The position numbers and the translations under genes were made by a program. From Rubrobacter marinus (GTDB lineage: Bacteria > Actinomycetota > Rubrobacteria > Rubrobacterales > Rubrobacteraceae): a stretch of DNA of 64,000 nt. Shown piece after piece: positions 16,806-26,719 of the stretch. The notes under the pieces were generated by a model, which was not told the origin of the DNA, did no database searches, and saw only the letters and a program-made list of their open reading frames with translations. The stretch lies in assembly GCF_011492965.1 (NCBI RefSeq), contig NZ_CP045121.1, positions 1,054,001-1,118,000 of the forward strand, in the 5' to 3' direction. The stretch's first letter is position 1. Every line of letters begins with the position of its first letter.

Positions 16806-18689
16806 TCACGCGGTCGCGCTCATCGCTCCTTCATCGCTCGCCCCCTTCCCCTCGGCGGCCGGCTGTTCCGACCTCGGCTCCCGGGACCGCTCGCGCCGGA
16901 CGGACCCCAGGTACTCGTGGACCATCTGGACGGCGATGGAGCCCTCCCCGACGGCCGAGGCGACGCGTTTCACGGAGCCGTGCCTCACATCCCCGACGGC
17001 GAACACGCCCTGCATGCTCGTCTCCATGAGGAGGGGAGGGCGCTCCACGTGCCATCCCCGGCGGGGCAGTCCGTAGCGCGAGAAGTCCGCGCCGGTGATC
17101 AGGTATCCGCCCTCGTCGCGTTCGATCCCCTCGGGCAACCAGGCCGTGTGCGGCTCCGCGCCGATGAGCACGAACAGCCCGGCCGCCGGAACGGTCTCGT
17201 TGCGCCCCGAGCGCGAGTCCTCGAGGACGAGGCGTTCGAGGCGCGCCCTGCCGCCGCCACCGGCCACCCGGGTCTCCAGGCGGACCTCGACGTTCTCGGA
17301 CGCCCCGATCTCCCGGATGAGGTACTCGGACATGCTCGTCTCCAGCGAGGCCCCGCGGGCCAGTATCGTCACGCGCGAGGCGTACTTGGAGAGGTGCATC
17401 GCGGCCTGCCCGGCGGAGTTGCCGGCGCCCACGACGTACACCTCCCGCCCCTCCATGGCCTGCGCCTCGGAAACCGCCGCGCCGTAGAACACGCCCGCGC
17501 CGCGCAGGGCTTCGAGGCTCGGGATGCCCAGGCGGCGGTAGGACGCCCCGGTCGCGACGACGACCGCGCGTGCCGTGACCTCTTGCCCGCAGGAGAGGCT
17601 CACCACCACCTCGTCTCCGGCGCGGCGCAGGCCCGTGACGCGGCGCATGAACAGGAACGTCCCGCCGAACAGCCAGGCCTGCTCCGCGGCGCGGCGGGCC
17701 AACTCCGCCCCGCCGATCCCCGAGGGGAAGCCGGGGTAGTTCCGGATCAGGGAGCTCGTACCCGCCTGGCCCCCGATGGCCTCGCCCTCCACGATCAGGG
17801 TGTCGAGGCCCTCGGAGGCGCCGTTGGCCGCGGCGGCCAGCCCCGCCGGCCCCGCCCCGATGACGACGAGGTCGAACCTCGACTTCTCGAGCGTGGGGTT
17901 CACCCCGCAGGCGTCGGCGATCTCGGAGTTGGAGGGGTCGACGAGCACCTGCCCGTCGAACAGCACCAGCACGGGGAGCCGGTCCGGACCGTGGCCGACC
18001 TCGGCGAGCAGCTCCCGCCCTTCGGGGGAATCCGCGTGGTGGAAGGTGTGCAGCACCCCGTTGCGCCCGAGCAGGTCCCGCAGCTCGTGCGAGCGCGGCG
18101 ACCACTGCTCGCCGACGATCCGGATCTCCTCGAACTTCGGCATGCGGTCCTTCGCCCAGTCGTAGAGAAACTCGGCCACGGTCCTGTGGAACCGCTCGTC
18201 GGTCTCCCCCCAGGGCTTGTTCACGTAGTAGTCGATGTGCCCGAGGGACATCGAGCGCAGGATGGAGCCCGCCGCCGCCCTGTCGCCCCAGGCGACGAGC
18301 AGCGCCCGTTTGGCGGTCGGGTGGACCCGCCCGACGCGCGCCAGAAGCTCCGTCCCGCTTATCCCCGGCATCCCGCGCTCGGCGAGCACGAGCGCCACGT
18401 CGTCTCCGTTCGCCTCGAACCGCCGCAACCTTACAATGGCCTCCCTCCCGGACCCCGCGCAGGCCACGCGGTAGTCGCCGCCATAGCGCTTGCGCAGCTC
18501 GCGCCGGAGGTGGCGCAGGGACTCCCGGTCGCCGTCCACGACGAGCACCACGGGCTTCCGCGGACGCGAGCTACCCGGAACTTTACCGGTGAACGGCCCG
18601 CTCCCGTTCGGGAGAACCCGGCGCTTGCGCGACCCGGCTCGGGCGTTCCGAGGGGGCGTAAGGTTGTTCGACCGGATCGGGTGTCTCAT
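16806..18689 (-). CDS. Receiver/thioredoxin-like/thioredoxin reductase-like fusion flavoprotein
   Basis: Encodes 627 aa. Residues 45-160 form a receiver domain (VVLVVDGDRES) whose usual phospho-acceptor Asp is Glu (VLAERGMPG). Residues 200-290 resemble a thioredoxin fold without cysteines (GEQWSPRSHE). Residues 295-600 form a two-dinucleotide-binding flavoprotein: VVIGAGPAGLAAAANG for FAD, EGEAIGGQAG, VVGAGNSAGQAA for NAD(P)H and FAVGDVRHG. The CxxC of thioredoxin reductase is replaced by YGAAVSEA. It is thus probably an FAD oxidoreductase with a different acceptor, not a disulfide reductase. The ATG at 18689 has AAGGAG 7 nt upstream; a longer frame is not supported. Confidence 0.85.
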   Translation of the reverse strand: MRHPIRSNNLTPPRNARAGSRKRRVLPNGSGPFTGKVPGSSRPRKPVVLVVDGDRESLRHLRRELRKRYGGDYRVACAGSGREAIVRLRRFEANGDDVALVLAERGMPGISGTELLARVGRVHPTAKRALLVAWGDRAAAGSILRSMSLGHIDYYVNKPWGETDERFHRTVAEFLYDWAKDRMPKFEEIRIVGEQWSPRSHELRDLLGRNGVLHTFHHADSPEGRELLAEVGHGPDRLPVLVLFDGQVLVDPSNSEIADACGVNPTLEKSRFDLVVIGAGPAGLAAAANGASEGLDTLIVEGEAIGGQAGTSSLIRNYPGFPSGIGGAELARRAAEQAWLFGGTFLFMRRVTGLRRAGDEVVVSLSCGQEVTARAVVVATGASYRRLGIPSLEALRGAGVFYGAAVSEAQAMEGREVYVVGAGNSAGQAAMHLSKYASRVTILARGASLETSMSEYLIREIGASENVEVRLETRVAGGGGRARLERLVLEDSRSGRNETVPAAGLFVLIGAEPHTAWLPEGIERDEGGYLITGADFSRYGLPRRGWHVERPPLLMETSMQGVFAVGDVRHGSVKRVASAVGEGSIAVQMVHEYLGSVRRERSREPRSEQPAAEGKGASDEGAMSATA

Positions 18690-19178
18690 CCCTGGCTCCT
18701 TCCAACCTCCGTTCGATGTGAGTATTGGCCGCGCGAGGGGGACCCGGCATCGGGCGGAGGGACCGTCGCCGCAATGGACCTTCGGAGGCCGTACGGTCCG
18801 GGACCAAAGTCCAACGTGGCCGAGGTAGGGACGCTCGTGCGACCGTGGCCCTCGTATTCGTCCCGCCGACCCGTCCCGGCGGACGGGGGCGTGCATCGCC
18901 GTTTCAGCCGCCTCGTGCGGGACCTCCGGCTCCCTTCGCGGTCCCCGGTAACGCGGTTCGGCCCTGGCGCGGACGTCCGAACGGTCCCCGTCGAACCGGC
19001 GCCTCGCTCGTCTCCTCGCCTCGCGTTCCTGCTCCTTCGCGATCGTGAGATCCGTGGTTGGGGGCGCGAGCATCGGACGAAGGAACGATCGTTGCTATGG
19101 GCCTCGGGAGGGGACATAATCTAGGTCAAGCGTCCAGGGGTGGGCCGAAGGTTTAGAGCGTATGAGCGGGAAGAATCC
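18690..19178 (+). other. Divergent intergenic region before the response regulator
   Basis: A 489-bp gap. Open frames cross both strands but have shadow-type composition and no ribosome-binding sites. A TAATCT at about 19116 could be a -10 for the response regulator. No RNA gene is recognised. Confidence 0.5.
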
Positions 19179-19832
19179 ATGAGCATCAGGGTCTTGATCG
19201 CCGACGATCACGGCGTGGTGCGCCAGGGGCTCGTCATGTACCTCGGGCTGGACCCGGAGATCGAGGTGGTCGGGGAGGCCGCGAACGGCGAGGAGGCGTT
19301 GCGGGCGGCCCGCGAGCTCTCGCCCGACGTGGTGCTCATGGACCTCCTCATGCCCGTGATGGACGGCATCTCCGCCACCGAGGCCATCAAGGCCGGGATG
19401 CCGGAGGTGGAGGTCGTGGCGCTCACGAGCGTCCTGGACGACGGCGCGGTCACGGGGGCGATACGGGCCGGAGCCATCGGGTACCTCCTCAAGAAGACGG
19501 ACGCGCGCGAGCTGTGCCGCGCGATCAGGGGTGCTGCGGCCGGTCAGGTGCAGCTAGCCCCGGAGGCCGCGGCGAAGCTGATGCGCGAGATGCGCGTCCC
19601 CGAGAAGCCGGAGGCCCTCACCGCGCGCGAGACGGAGGTGCTCAAGCTCGTCGCCCGGGGCATGGCGAACAAGCAGATCGCGCGCGAGCTCTTCGTCGAG
19701 GAGAAGACGGTCAAGGCCCACGTCTCCGGCATCTTGAGGAAGCTCGGCGTCAACGGCCGCACCCAGGCCGCCCTCCACGCCGTCCGCAGCGGCCTCGTGG
19801 GCCTGAACGAGCTGAACGAGGAACCCTGGTAG
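19179..19832 (+). CDS. NarL/LiaR-type response regulator
   Basis: Encodes 217 aa. The receiver domain (residues 1-120) has the acidic pocket ADDHG, the phospho-acceptor D55 in VVLMDLLMP, a T in VVALTSV and K in YLLKKTD. The C-terminal LuxR-type helix-turn-helix (about 152-212) reads LTARETEVLKLVARGM and KTVKAHVSGILRKLGV. It would bind DNA as a phospho-dimer. The ATG at 19179 gives the canonical MSIRVLIADDH start. Its stop overlaps the sensor kinase gene that follows, which carries a HisKA_3 domain of the matching class, so the two form a two-component pair. Confidence 0.92.
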   Translation: MSIRVLIADDHGVVRQGLVMYLGLDPEIEVVGEAANGEEALRAARELSPDVVLMDLLMPVMDGISATEAIKAGMPEVEVVALTSVLDDGAVTGAIRAGAIGYLLKKTDARELCRAIRGAAAGQVQLAPEAAAKLMREMRVPEKPEALTARETEVLKLVARGMANKQIARELFVEEKTVKAHVSGILRKLGVNGRTQAALHAVRSGLVGLNELNEEPW

Positions 19833-22800
19833 CCCTTCCGAAACGCCGGGTTCCGCGGACGCCGCTGCGCGTCCTGCTGGTCGAGGACTCCGAAGACGAC
19901 GCCCTGCTCCTCCTGCGGGAGCTCAGGCGCGGCGGCTACCAGCCCGAGCACGAGATCGTGGAGACCCCGGAAGGCATGCGGGCGGCGCTCGCCGAACGGA
20001 GCTGGGACGTGATCCTCTCGGACTACCGGATGCCGCGCTTCGGGGCTCCGGAGGCGTTGGGCCTGGCGCGCGAGGCCGGTTCCGAGGCGCCGTTCGTCGT
20101 CGTCTCCGGCAAGATCGGGGAGGACGTGGCGGTCGAGGCGATAAGGGCCGGGGCCTACGACTACGTCATGAAGGACGGCCTGGCCCGGCTGTGCGCGACG
20201 GTGGCGCACGGGCTGGAAGAGACGAAGGCCCGGCGAGAGCTCAGGCGGCGCGACGCCATCCTCGACGCGGTGCGCTTCGCGGCCGATCAGTTCCTCGGCG
20301 AGGCGGTGGGATGGGAGGAGAGCGTCAGGACGGTCCTCCGGCGCCTCGGGGAGGCCACGGGGGCGAGCCGCGCCTACATCTTCGAGAACCACGTCAGCGA
20401 GGACGGGGAGATCTGGGGAACCCAGCGTTACGAGTGGGTGGCGGAGGGCATCCCGGCGCAGACGGACAGCCCGCTCATGCAGGCCATACCGTACCGCGCC
20501 GCCGGGTACGGCCGGTGGGTGGAGATGCTGAGCCGCGGGGAGCCCGTACACGGGCGCACCGGATCGTTTCCATCGGGGGAGCAGGTCGAGCTCAGGGCGC
20601 AGGGCATCCTCTCCATCCTGATCGTGCCCATCTTCGTGGAGGGGCGCTGGTGGGGCCAGATCGGCTTCGACGCCTGCCGCGAGGAGCGCGAGTGGTCGGC
20701 GGCCGAGGTCGGCGCGCTCGGGGCCGCGGCGGGGACGCTGGGCGCGGCCATCAGGCGCAGAAGGATCGAGACGCGCCTCACGCAGAGCGAGGGGCGCTAC
20801 CGCGCCGTGATCGAGCAGGCCACCGACGGCATCTACCTCCTGGACGCCGGGACCCGTCGCTTCGTGGAGACGAACCCTTCCTTCCGGAAGATGTTCGGCT
20901 ACACGGTCGAGGAGGTCGGCGCGATGGACATCTACGCGCTGGTCGCCCACGACCCGGACGACGTCGACGCGACCATAGAGCGGACCCTCGAGCAGAGGCG
21001 GCGCGTCGTAGGGGAGCGCCGGTACCGGCGCAGGGACGGCTCCCTCCTGGACGTGGAGGTCGGGGTCAGCGTGATCTCCCTCGACGGCAGGGACGTGATC
21101 TGCACCATCGTCCGCGACGTGACGGAGCGCAAGCGGGCGGAGGAGCGGCTGCGGGCCTCCGAGGCGGAGCTGCGCGCGCTCTTCGAGGCGATGACCGACG
21201 TCATCTTCGTCATCGACGGGGAGGGCCGCCACCTCGAGGTCGCCCCGACGAACCCCTCGCTCCTGTACAGATCCTCCTCCGAGATCGTCGGCAAGACGCT
21301 GCACGAGATTTTCCCGAAGGAGCAGGCCGACGAGTTTCTCGGGCACGTCCGGCGCGTGCTCGAGACGCGCCGGAGCGTGGATTTCGAGTACGCCCTGACG
21401 ATGGACCACGGCCGGACGTGGTTCGAGGGCACCGTCTCGCCGATGCTCGAGGAGTCGGTGATCTGGGTCGCCCGCGACGTGACCCGGCGCAAGAGGGACG
21501 AGGAGGCGCTCCGGGAGAGCGAGCGCCTCCACCGCGCCGTGCTCGAACAGGCCTCGGAGAACATCTTCCTCGTCGACGTCGAGACCAGGCGCATCGTGGA
21601 CTCCAACCGCGCCTTCCGGGAGACCCTCGGCTACACGGAGGAGGGGCTCCACCGCCTGACGCTCTACGACGTCGTCGCCGCCGACCGCGAGAGCGTGGAC
21701 GCCAACATCCGGCGCATCCTGGAGCGGGGGAGCCCCTCCGTGGGCGAGCGGAGGTACGTCCGCAAGGACGGCTCGCTGCTGGAGGTGGAGGTGAGCGGGA
21801 GCGTGATCCTGCGCGACGGCAAACGGACGCTCGTCGCCGTCGCCCACGACATAACCGAGCGGGCGCGGGCGCAGCGGCTCCTCGAGGAGCGCGTCTCCAC
21901 CCTCTCGGGCATCGCCGCGAACCTGACGCTGGACCTGCCGGTGGAGAACACCCTGGACGTGCTGGCGAAGAGCGTCGTCGGGGCGAGCACCGCCGTCGCC
22001 TGCGCGGTGGCCCTGCTCGACGAGGGGACGGGCACGCTGCGCATGGAGGCCTCGTGGCGGGCCGGCGTCGAGTCGCCCACCATGCGAGCCGTCCGCACGG
22101 GCGAGCCCGTGATCGTCCGCGGCGTCCGCCGGTCCGTCCTCGAAGACGAGCGTTACGCCGCCGCGCACGGCCTGGTCCGGGAGTCGCCCTGGGACATCGT
22201 CTACATCGTGCCGCTCGTCTCCCGGGGCCGGACGCTCGGCGCGATCGACTTCGGCTACCTCCCCGGCCACGAGCCGGGCGAGGAAGAGAAGGTCTTTCTC
22301 GGGGCCGCCGCCGACCAGGCCGCGGTGGCGGTCGAGAACGCCCGTCTCTTCTCCGAGGCCCGCGGCAAGGCGGCCCTGGAAGAGCGCCAGAAGCTCGCCC
22401 GCGAGCTCCACGACTCCGTCTCCCAGGCCCTCTACGGCATCGCCCTCGGCGTGCAAACGGCCCGGGAGCTGCTCGAGAGCGACCCGAGGAGCGCGGCGGC
22501 GCCGCTCGACTACGCCGTCGCCCTGGCCGAGGCGGGCATGACCGAGATGCGGGCCCTGATCTTCGAGCTCAGGCCGGAGTCGCTGGAGAACGAGGGGCTC
22601 GTAGCCGCGCTGGAGAAGCAGGCCGCCGCCGTCGAGGCGCGCCACGGGCTACGCGTCGATACCGCGCTGGACGGCGAGCCGGAAGCCCCCCTGGAGACGA
22701 GGGAGGCCCTCTACCGCATCGCCCAGGAGGCCCTCCACAACGTCGTCAAGCACGCCCGCGCCAGCCGGGTACGCCTCACGCTGGAGCACGCATGCGGCTG

Positions 22801-22975
22801 GATCGCGCTGGAGGTAAGCGACGACGGCTCGGGCTTCGACCCCGACGGCCCCTTCCCGGGGCACCTCGGTTTGAGGTCGATGCGCGAGCGCGCGTGGCGC
22901 CTGGGCGGCACGCTGGATCTCCAGAGCGGGCCGGGGCGCGGTACCCGCGTGGTCGCGCGCGTACCCTCCGGCTGA
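19826..22975 (+). CDS. Multi-domain sensor histidine kinase: receiver, GAF, three PAS, GAF, HisKA_3, HATPase
   Basis: About 1049 aa with no transmembrane segment. The order is receiver (residues 14-130, VEDSEDDAL, SDYRMP), GAF (145-315), PAS with PAC tails (325-435, 445-555, 565-680, each ending like DVTERKRAEE), a second GAF (690-840), HisKA_3 with the phospho-acceptor H862 in KLARELHDSVSQ, and HATPase (about 958-1048, with SDDGSGFD and LGLRSMRERA). It is a cytosolic redox, light or small-molecule sensor feeding the adjacent regulator. No ATG/GTG/TTG lies between the upstream stop region and the receiver domain; the CTG at 19826, which overlaps the regulator stop, is the best start, or a base is missing. 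Confidence 0.88.
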   Translation: MVALPKRRVPRTPLRVLLVEDSEDDALLLLRELRRGGYQPEHEIVETPEGMRAALAERSWDVILSDYRMPRFGAPEALGLAREAGSEAPFVVVSGKIGEDVAVEAIRAGAYDYVMKDGLARLCATVAHGLEETKARRELRRRDAILDAVRFAADQFLGEAVGWEESVRTVLRRLGEATGASRAYIFENHVSEDGEIWGTQRYEWVAEGIPAQTDSPLMQAIPYRAAGYGRWVEMLSRGEPVHGRTGSFPSGEQVELRAQGILSILIVPIFVEGRWWGQIGFDACREEREWSAAEVGALGAAAGTLGAAIRRRRIETRLTQSEGRYRAVIEQATDGIYLLDAGTRRFVETNPSFRKMFGYTVEEVGAMDIYALVAHDPDDVDATIERTLEQRRRVVGERRYRRRDGSLLDVEVGVSVISLDGRDVICTIVRDVTERKRAEERLRASEAELRALFEAMTDVIFVIDGEGRHLEVAPTNPSLLYRSSSEIVGKTLHEIFPKEQADEFLGHVRRVLETRRSVDFEYALTMDHGRTWFEGTVSPMLEESVIWVARDVTRRKRDEEALRESERLHRAVLEQASENIFLVDVETRRIVDSNRAFRETLGYTEEGLHRLTLYDVVAADRESVDANIRRILERGSPSVGERRYVRKDGSLLEVEVSGSVILRDGKRTLVAVAHDITERARAQRLLEERVSTLSGIAANLTLDLPVENTLDVLAKSVVGASTAVACAVALLDEGTGTLRMEASWRAGVESPTMRAVRTGEPVIVRGVRRSVLEDERYAAAHGLVRESPWDIVYIVPLVSRGRTLGAIDFGYLPGHEPGEEEKVFLGAAADQAAVAVENARLFSEARGKAALEERQKLARELHDSVSQALYGIALGVQTARELLESDPRSAAAPLDYAVALAEAGMTEMRALIFELRPESLENEGLVAALEKQAAAVEARHGLRVDTALDGEPEAPLETREALYRIAQEALHNVVKHARASRVRLTLEHACGWIALEVSDDGSGFDPDGPFPGHLGLRSMRERAWRLGGTLDLQSGPGRGTRVVARVPSG

Positions 22976-22978
22976 TCC

Positions 22979-23611
22979 CTACGCCGCGGGTCCCGTGCTC
23001 TCGCCGATCACGGCGTAGAGCGGGTCGGAGAACAACCTCCGCGGGCTCCGGTCGAGGCTGCGAACGTCGGCGAAGTTGCCGGCCTCTCGCAGGTAGCCCT
23101 CGACCAGCCGCATGTGGCCCTGGTCGTCCAGTTGGTGCCAGATGGCCACGGCCTTGTCGGGAAAGCAACGGTTCGAGAACGTGATCACTATCGGAGCGCC
23201 GACCTTCAGGACCCGTCCCGCTTCGCGCAGCACGGTCACCGGATCGGTCAGGTAATCCACCGAGACGCAGATACCCATGCCGTCGAACTCCCCGTCACCG
23301 AACGGAAGCTTCGGGTTCTCGTTGAGGTTCTGCACCACGTACTCGTCGAGCCTGGGGTTGTTCTGGAGCTCAACCTCGTTCATGCCCAGGCCGGCGACGC
23401 GACGATAGGCGACCTCCGGCGGCAGGTGCGAGACCCAGCTGCTCATGAGGTCCAGGATCGCCCCGCCCGCCGGGAAGTGCTCCCGGTAGAGCTGCGTGAC
23501 GGCGGCGATGGCGCGATCGTCTATGTGGGTGACGAGCCTGGGGGTCTTGTAGAACTGCTCGTCCGGGGTCTCGTCGTAGCGCCTGAACGCTCCTGCGGGG
23601 AAATGCGACAC
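22979..23611 (-). CDS. SAM-dependent methyltransferase-like protein
   Basis: Encodes 210 aa resembling class I methyltransferases that annotate as hypothetical. It has an ILDLMSSWVSHLP motif I region (more degenerate than usual), GLGMNEVELQNNP, LPFGDGEFDGMGICVSVDYLTDP and REAGRVLKVGAPIVITFSNRCFP. The start is GTG 23611, preceded by GGAGAGG. It is convergent with the upstream kinase gene: the stops are 3 nt apart. A TAAGAT -10-like element lies about 40 nt upstream. The substrate is unknown; a link to the flanking sensors is only positional. Confidence 0.72.
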   Translation of the reverse strand: MSHFPAGAFRRYDETPDEQFYKTPRLVTHIDDRAIAAVTQLYREHFPAGGAILDLMSSWVSHLPPEVAYRRVAGLGMNEVELQNNPRLDEYVVQNLNENPKLPFGDGEFDGMGICVSVDYLTDPVTVLREAGRVLKVGAPIVITFSNRCFPDKAVAIWHQLDDQGHMRLVEGYLREAGNFADVRSLDRSPRRLFSDPLYAVIGESTGPAA

Positions 23612-23814
23612 CGTTGTCCTCTCCGGCCGTGGCACTGTTTCCGAGATCTTACCCGCAAGAGCACCACGTTCTGTGATGCCGCGCTCACCGCCAAGCGGGG
23701 CCGAAAGCCGGAGATCGACCGGGGGCCGTCGTGCTCTCCGGCGTCCCGGACCGTCGCTGGCCATCTCCCTGCCTGCCGTAGAAAACCGTGCGCTCCCCGA
23801 GCGGGAGCTGCCCG

Positions 23815-26703
23815 ATGGCTCGGCACGAAGGACACCCCCGGAAGGGAGCATGGCGTAAACTGGGGACGTTGTCGGGTCCGTCCCGGAGCGACGAGCCCGC
23901 AACCCTGTGCGAGTCGCGATTCGAGGGAGCCGTGGTGGGCGTGAGGCGCAGCAGGAGGAGCGAAGAGCCGTTTCGCGAGAGCGAGGAGCGCTTCCGGCTC
24001 CTGGTGGAGGCCGCCACCGACTACGCGATCTTCATGCTCGACCTCGACGGGCGCGTCGCCTCCTGGGACGAGGGGGCCCGGCGCCTCTTCGGCTATACGG
24101 ACGAAGAGATCCTCGGCGAGCCGGGCTCGGCTCTCTTCACGCCCGAGGACGTTCGGAGCGGTGTTCCCGAACGGCAGCTCGAGAAGGCGGCGGAAGAAGG
24201 CAGGGCCGAGGACGAACGCTGGTACCTGCGCAAGGACGGGTCGCGCGTATGGGCCAGCGGGTTCGTCAGGCCCATACGCGACGAATCCGGGGACCTGCGC
24301 GGGTTCGCCAAGGTCGCCCGCGACATCACCCATCGCAAGGAGACCGAGGATAAGCTGCGCGAGAGCGAAGAGCGCTTCCGCGCGACCTTCGAGCAGGCCG
24401 CCGTCGGCGTCGCGCACGTCTCCACCGACGGACGGCTGCTGAGGGTCAACCACAAGCTCTGCGAGATCTTCGGCTACGCCTGGGAGGAGATGCTGAGGCT
24501 CGGCATGGAGGACCTCGCGGCCCCGGAGGACCAGGAAGCCGACCTCCAGCAAGCCCGCCGGGTGCTGGCCGGCGAGATCGAGTCGTACTCGTTGGAGAAG
24601 CGCTACCTCCGCAAGGACGGCGCCGTGATCTGGGCCAACCTCGCGGTCTCGCTGGTGCGCGATCCCTCGGGAGGCCCGCAGTACTTTATCGGGGCCGTCG
24701 AAGACATCACCGAGCGCAAGCGCATCGAGGAGGCCCAGCGCTTCCTGGCCGAGGCTGGCGACGTGCTTTCCTCCTCGCTGGACTACCGGGAGACCCTCTC
24801 CAGCGTGGCGCGCCTTGCGGTGTCTTCTCTTGCGGATTGGTGCACCGTGGACGTCCTCACGGAGGAGGGCTCGCTGGAGCGGCTGGCGGTGGAGCACCCG
24901 GATCCGGAGAAGGTCGAGCTGGCGTACAAGCTGCAGGAGCGCTACCCGCCGGAACCCGATGCCCCCCGAGGCGTGCGGCTGGTGCTGAGGACGGGCGAGC
25001 CGGACATGATGCCGGAGATACCCCAGCGCCTCATCGAGGAGGCTGCCCGCGACGAGGAGCACCGCGAGATCCTCAGAAAGCTGGGGCTCCGCTCCTACAT
25101 CGTGGCGCCGCTCGTGGCGCGAGGCCGTACCCTGGGAGCCATCTCGCTGGTTTCGGCGGAGTCGGGGAGGCGCTACGGGGAGGCGGACCTCCGGTTGGCA
25201 CGAGAGCTCGCCCGCCGCGCGGCGATCGCGGTGGACAACGCCTGGCTCTACGAGCAGGCGCAGAGGGAGATCGCCGAGCGCGCGTGGGCTCAGGAGGAGC
25301 TGCGAGGGTCGAGGGAACAACTGGAGGTCATCCTCAAGGGCGTCGCGGACGGCATCATCGCCCAGGACGCCAGCGGGGGCATCTTCTACGCCAACGAGGC
25401 CGCAGCCAGGATGTCCGGCTACCCCTCGGTGAGGCCGTTCGTCGAAGCGCCCGCGGACGAAAGATTGGGCAAGTTCGAGCTTCTGGACGCGGAGGGTAGC
25501 CCTTTCCCCCTGGAGCGGTTGCCGGGACGCAGGGCCTTGCAAGGGGAGGAAGGGGCGGAGGAGGTCCTCCGCTTCCGCGCCGTAGAAACGGGCGAGGAGC
25601 GGTGGGCGTCGGTCAGCGCGACGCCGGTCTTCGACGCGGACGGCCGGGTCCACATGTCGGTCAGCATCATGCGCGACATAACGGAACGAAGGCGTGCCGA
25701 GCAGGAGCGAGCCCGCCTCGCCGCCATCGTCGAGTCCTCGGACGACGCCATAATCGGCAAGACCCTCGAGGGCACCATTACAAGCTGGAACGGGTCTGCG
25801 CAGAGAATATACGGCTACTCCGCGGAGGAGGCGGTGGGGCGGCCCATCACCATGCTCGTCCCCCCGGAGCTTCCGGACGAGATACCGGGCATCCTCGAGA
25901 AGATAAGGCGCGGGGAGAAGGTGGAGCACTTCGAGACGGTGCGCGTCGCCAGGGACGGCAGGAGGCTGGACATCTCGCTGAGCGTCTCCCCCATCAGAAA
26001 CTCGGCCGGCGACGTCGTGGGGGCCTCGACCATCGCCCGGGACATCACGGAACGCAAGCGGACGGAGACCGCCCTGCGGGAGGTGAGGGAGACCGAGCGC
26101 CAGCGCATCGCCCGGGATCTCCACGACGGCGTCTTGCAAGACCTCTCCTACGCCGCGATAGCGCTGGAGGTCACCAAGCTCAACGCCCAAGGCACGGCCC
26201 TCGAAAGCGAGCTCCAGGAAGAGGTCGACACCCTGCGAAGCGCCTCCCAGGACCTGCGGGCCGCCGTCTACGACCTGCGCCTGGCCGACGAGCTGGACCA
26301 GCCCCTTCCCAGGTTGCTGGAGTCCCTTGTGGATCGGAATCGCGCGATGGCCCGGGACCAGGAGATAAGGGTGGAGGTGGAAGAAGGTTTCCCCGCGACG
26401 CCGCTCGGGGACGCAGCGGCGGAGCTGTCGCGCATAGTCCAGGAGGCGTTGACCAACGCCCGGCGCCACTCCGCTGCCCGCAACGTGCTCGTAACCCTGA
26501 AGGTCGAGGGAGAGGAGTTGATCGTCGAGGTGGCCGACGACGGGCGGGGTTTCGGGCCGGGAGCTTCGGTCGGGGTGGGATCGAGGAGCATGCGGGAGCG
26601 GGCCGCCTCGCTCGGCGGCGAGTTGAGAGTCCTCAGCGAACCGGGTAACGGCACGACGGTACAGCTTCGGACCCCGATGCCCGGCTCGTCATCGAGGAAG
26701 TAG
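23815..26703 (+). CDS. PAS/GAF sensor histidine kinase (HisKA_3)
   Basis: About 962 aa, cytosolic. The order is PAS (about 55-170), PAS (180-305), GAF (310-480), PAS (500-625), PAS (635-750), HisKA_3 with H770 in RIARDLHDGVLQD and HATPase (868-960, with VADDGRGFG). PAC-type ends (ARDITHRKE, VEDITERKR, MRDITERRR, ARDITERKR) mark four PAS units. ATG 23815 follows GGGAG. Alternatively TTG 23869 sits 7 nt after TAAACT, which fits a leaderless start, and would remove 18 residues outside any domain. The receiver-only gene 16 nt downstream is the likely partner. Confidence 0.88.
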   Translation: MARHEGHPRKGAWRKLGTLSGPSRSDEPATLCESRFEGAVVGVRRSRRSEEPFRESEERFRLLVEAATDYAIFMLDLDGRVASWDEGARRLFGYTDEEILGEPGSALFTPEDVRSGVPERQLEKAAEEGRAEDERWYLRKDGSRVWASGFVRPIRDESGDLRGFAKVARDITHRKETEDKLRESEERFRATFEQAAVGVAHVSTDGRLLRVNHKLCEIFGYAWEEMLRLGMEDLAAPEDQEADLQQARRVLAGEIESYSLEKRYLRKDGAVIWANLAVSLVRDPSGGPQYFIGAVEDITERKRIEEAQRFLAEAGDVLSSSLDYRETLSSVARLAVSSLADWCTVDVLTEEGSLERLAVEHPDPEKVELAYKLQERYPPEPDAPRGVRLVLRTGEPDMMPEIPQRLIEEAARDEEHREILRKLGLRSYIVAPLVARGRTLGAISLVSAESGRRYGEADLRLARELARRAAIAVDNAWLYEQAQREIAERAWAQEELRGSREQLEVILKGVADGIIAQDASGGIFYANEAAARMSGYPSVRPFVEAPADERLGKFELLDAEGSPFPLERLPGRRALQGEEGAEEVLRFRAVETGEERWASVSATPVFDADGRVHMSVSIMRDITERRRAEQERARLAAIVESSDDAIIGKTLEGTITSWNGSAQRIYGYSAEEAVGRPITMLVPPELPDEIPGILEKIRRGEKVEHFETVRVARDGRRLDISLSVSPIRNSAGDVVGASTIARDITERKRTETALREVRETERQRIARDLHDGVLQDLSYAAIALEVTKLNAQGTALESELQEEVDTLRSASQDLRAAVYDLRLADELDQPLPRLLESLVDRNRAMARDQEIRVEVEEGFPATPLGDAAAELSRIVQEALTNARRHSAARNVLVTLKVEGEELIVEVADDGRGFGPGASVGVGSRSMRERAASLGGELRVLSEPGNGTTVQLRTPMPGSSSRK

Positions 26704-26719
26704 AGCGGACGCCCGGGAG

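Noticed and set aside
19544..22645. A 1033-codon minus-strand frame opposite the sensor kinase
   Set aside because: Shadow frame; the plus-strand product has clear GAF, PAS and kinase motifs.
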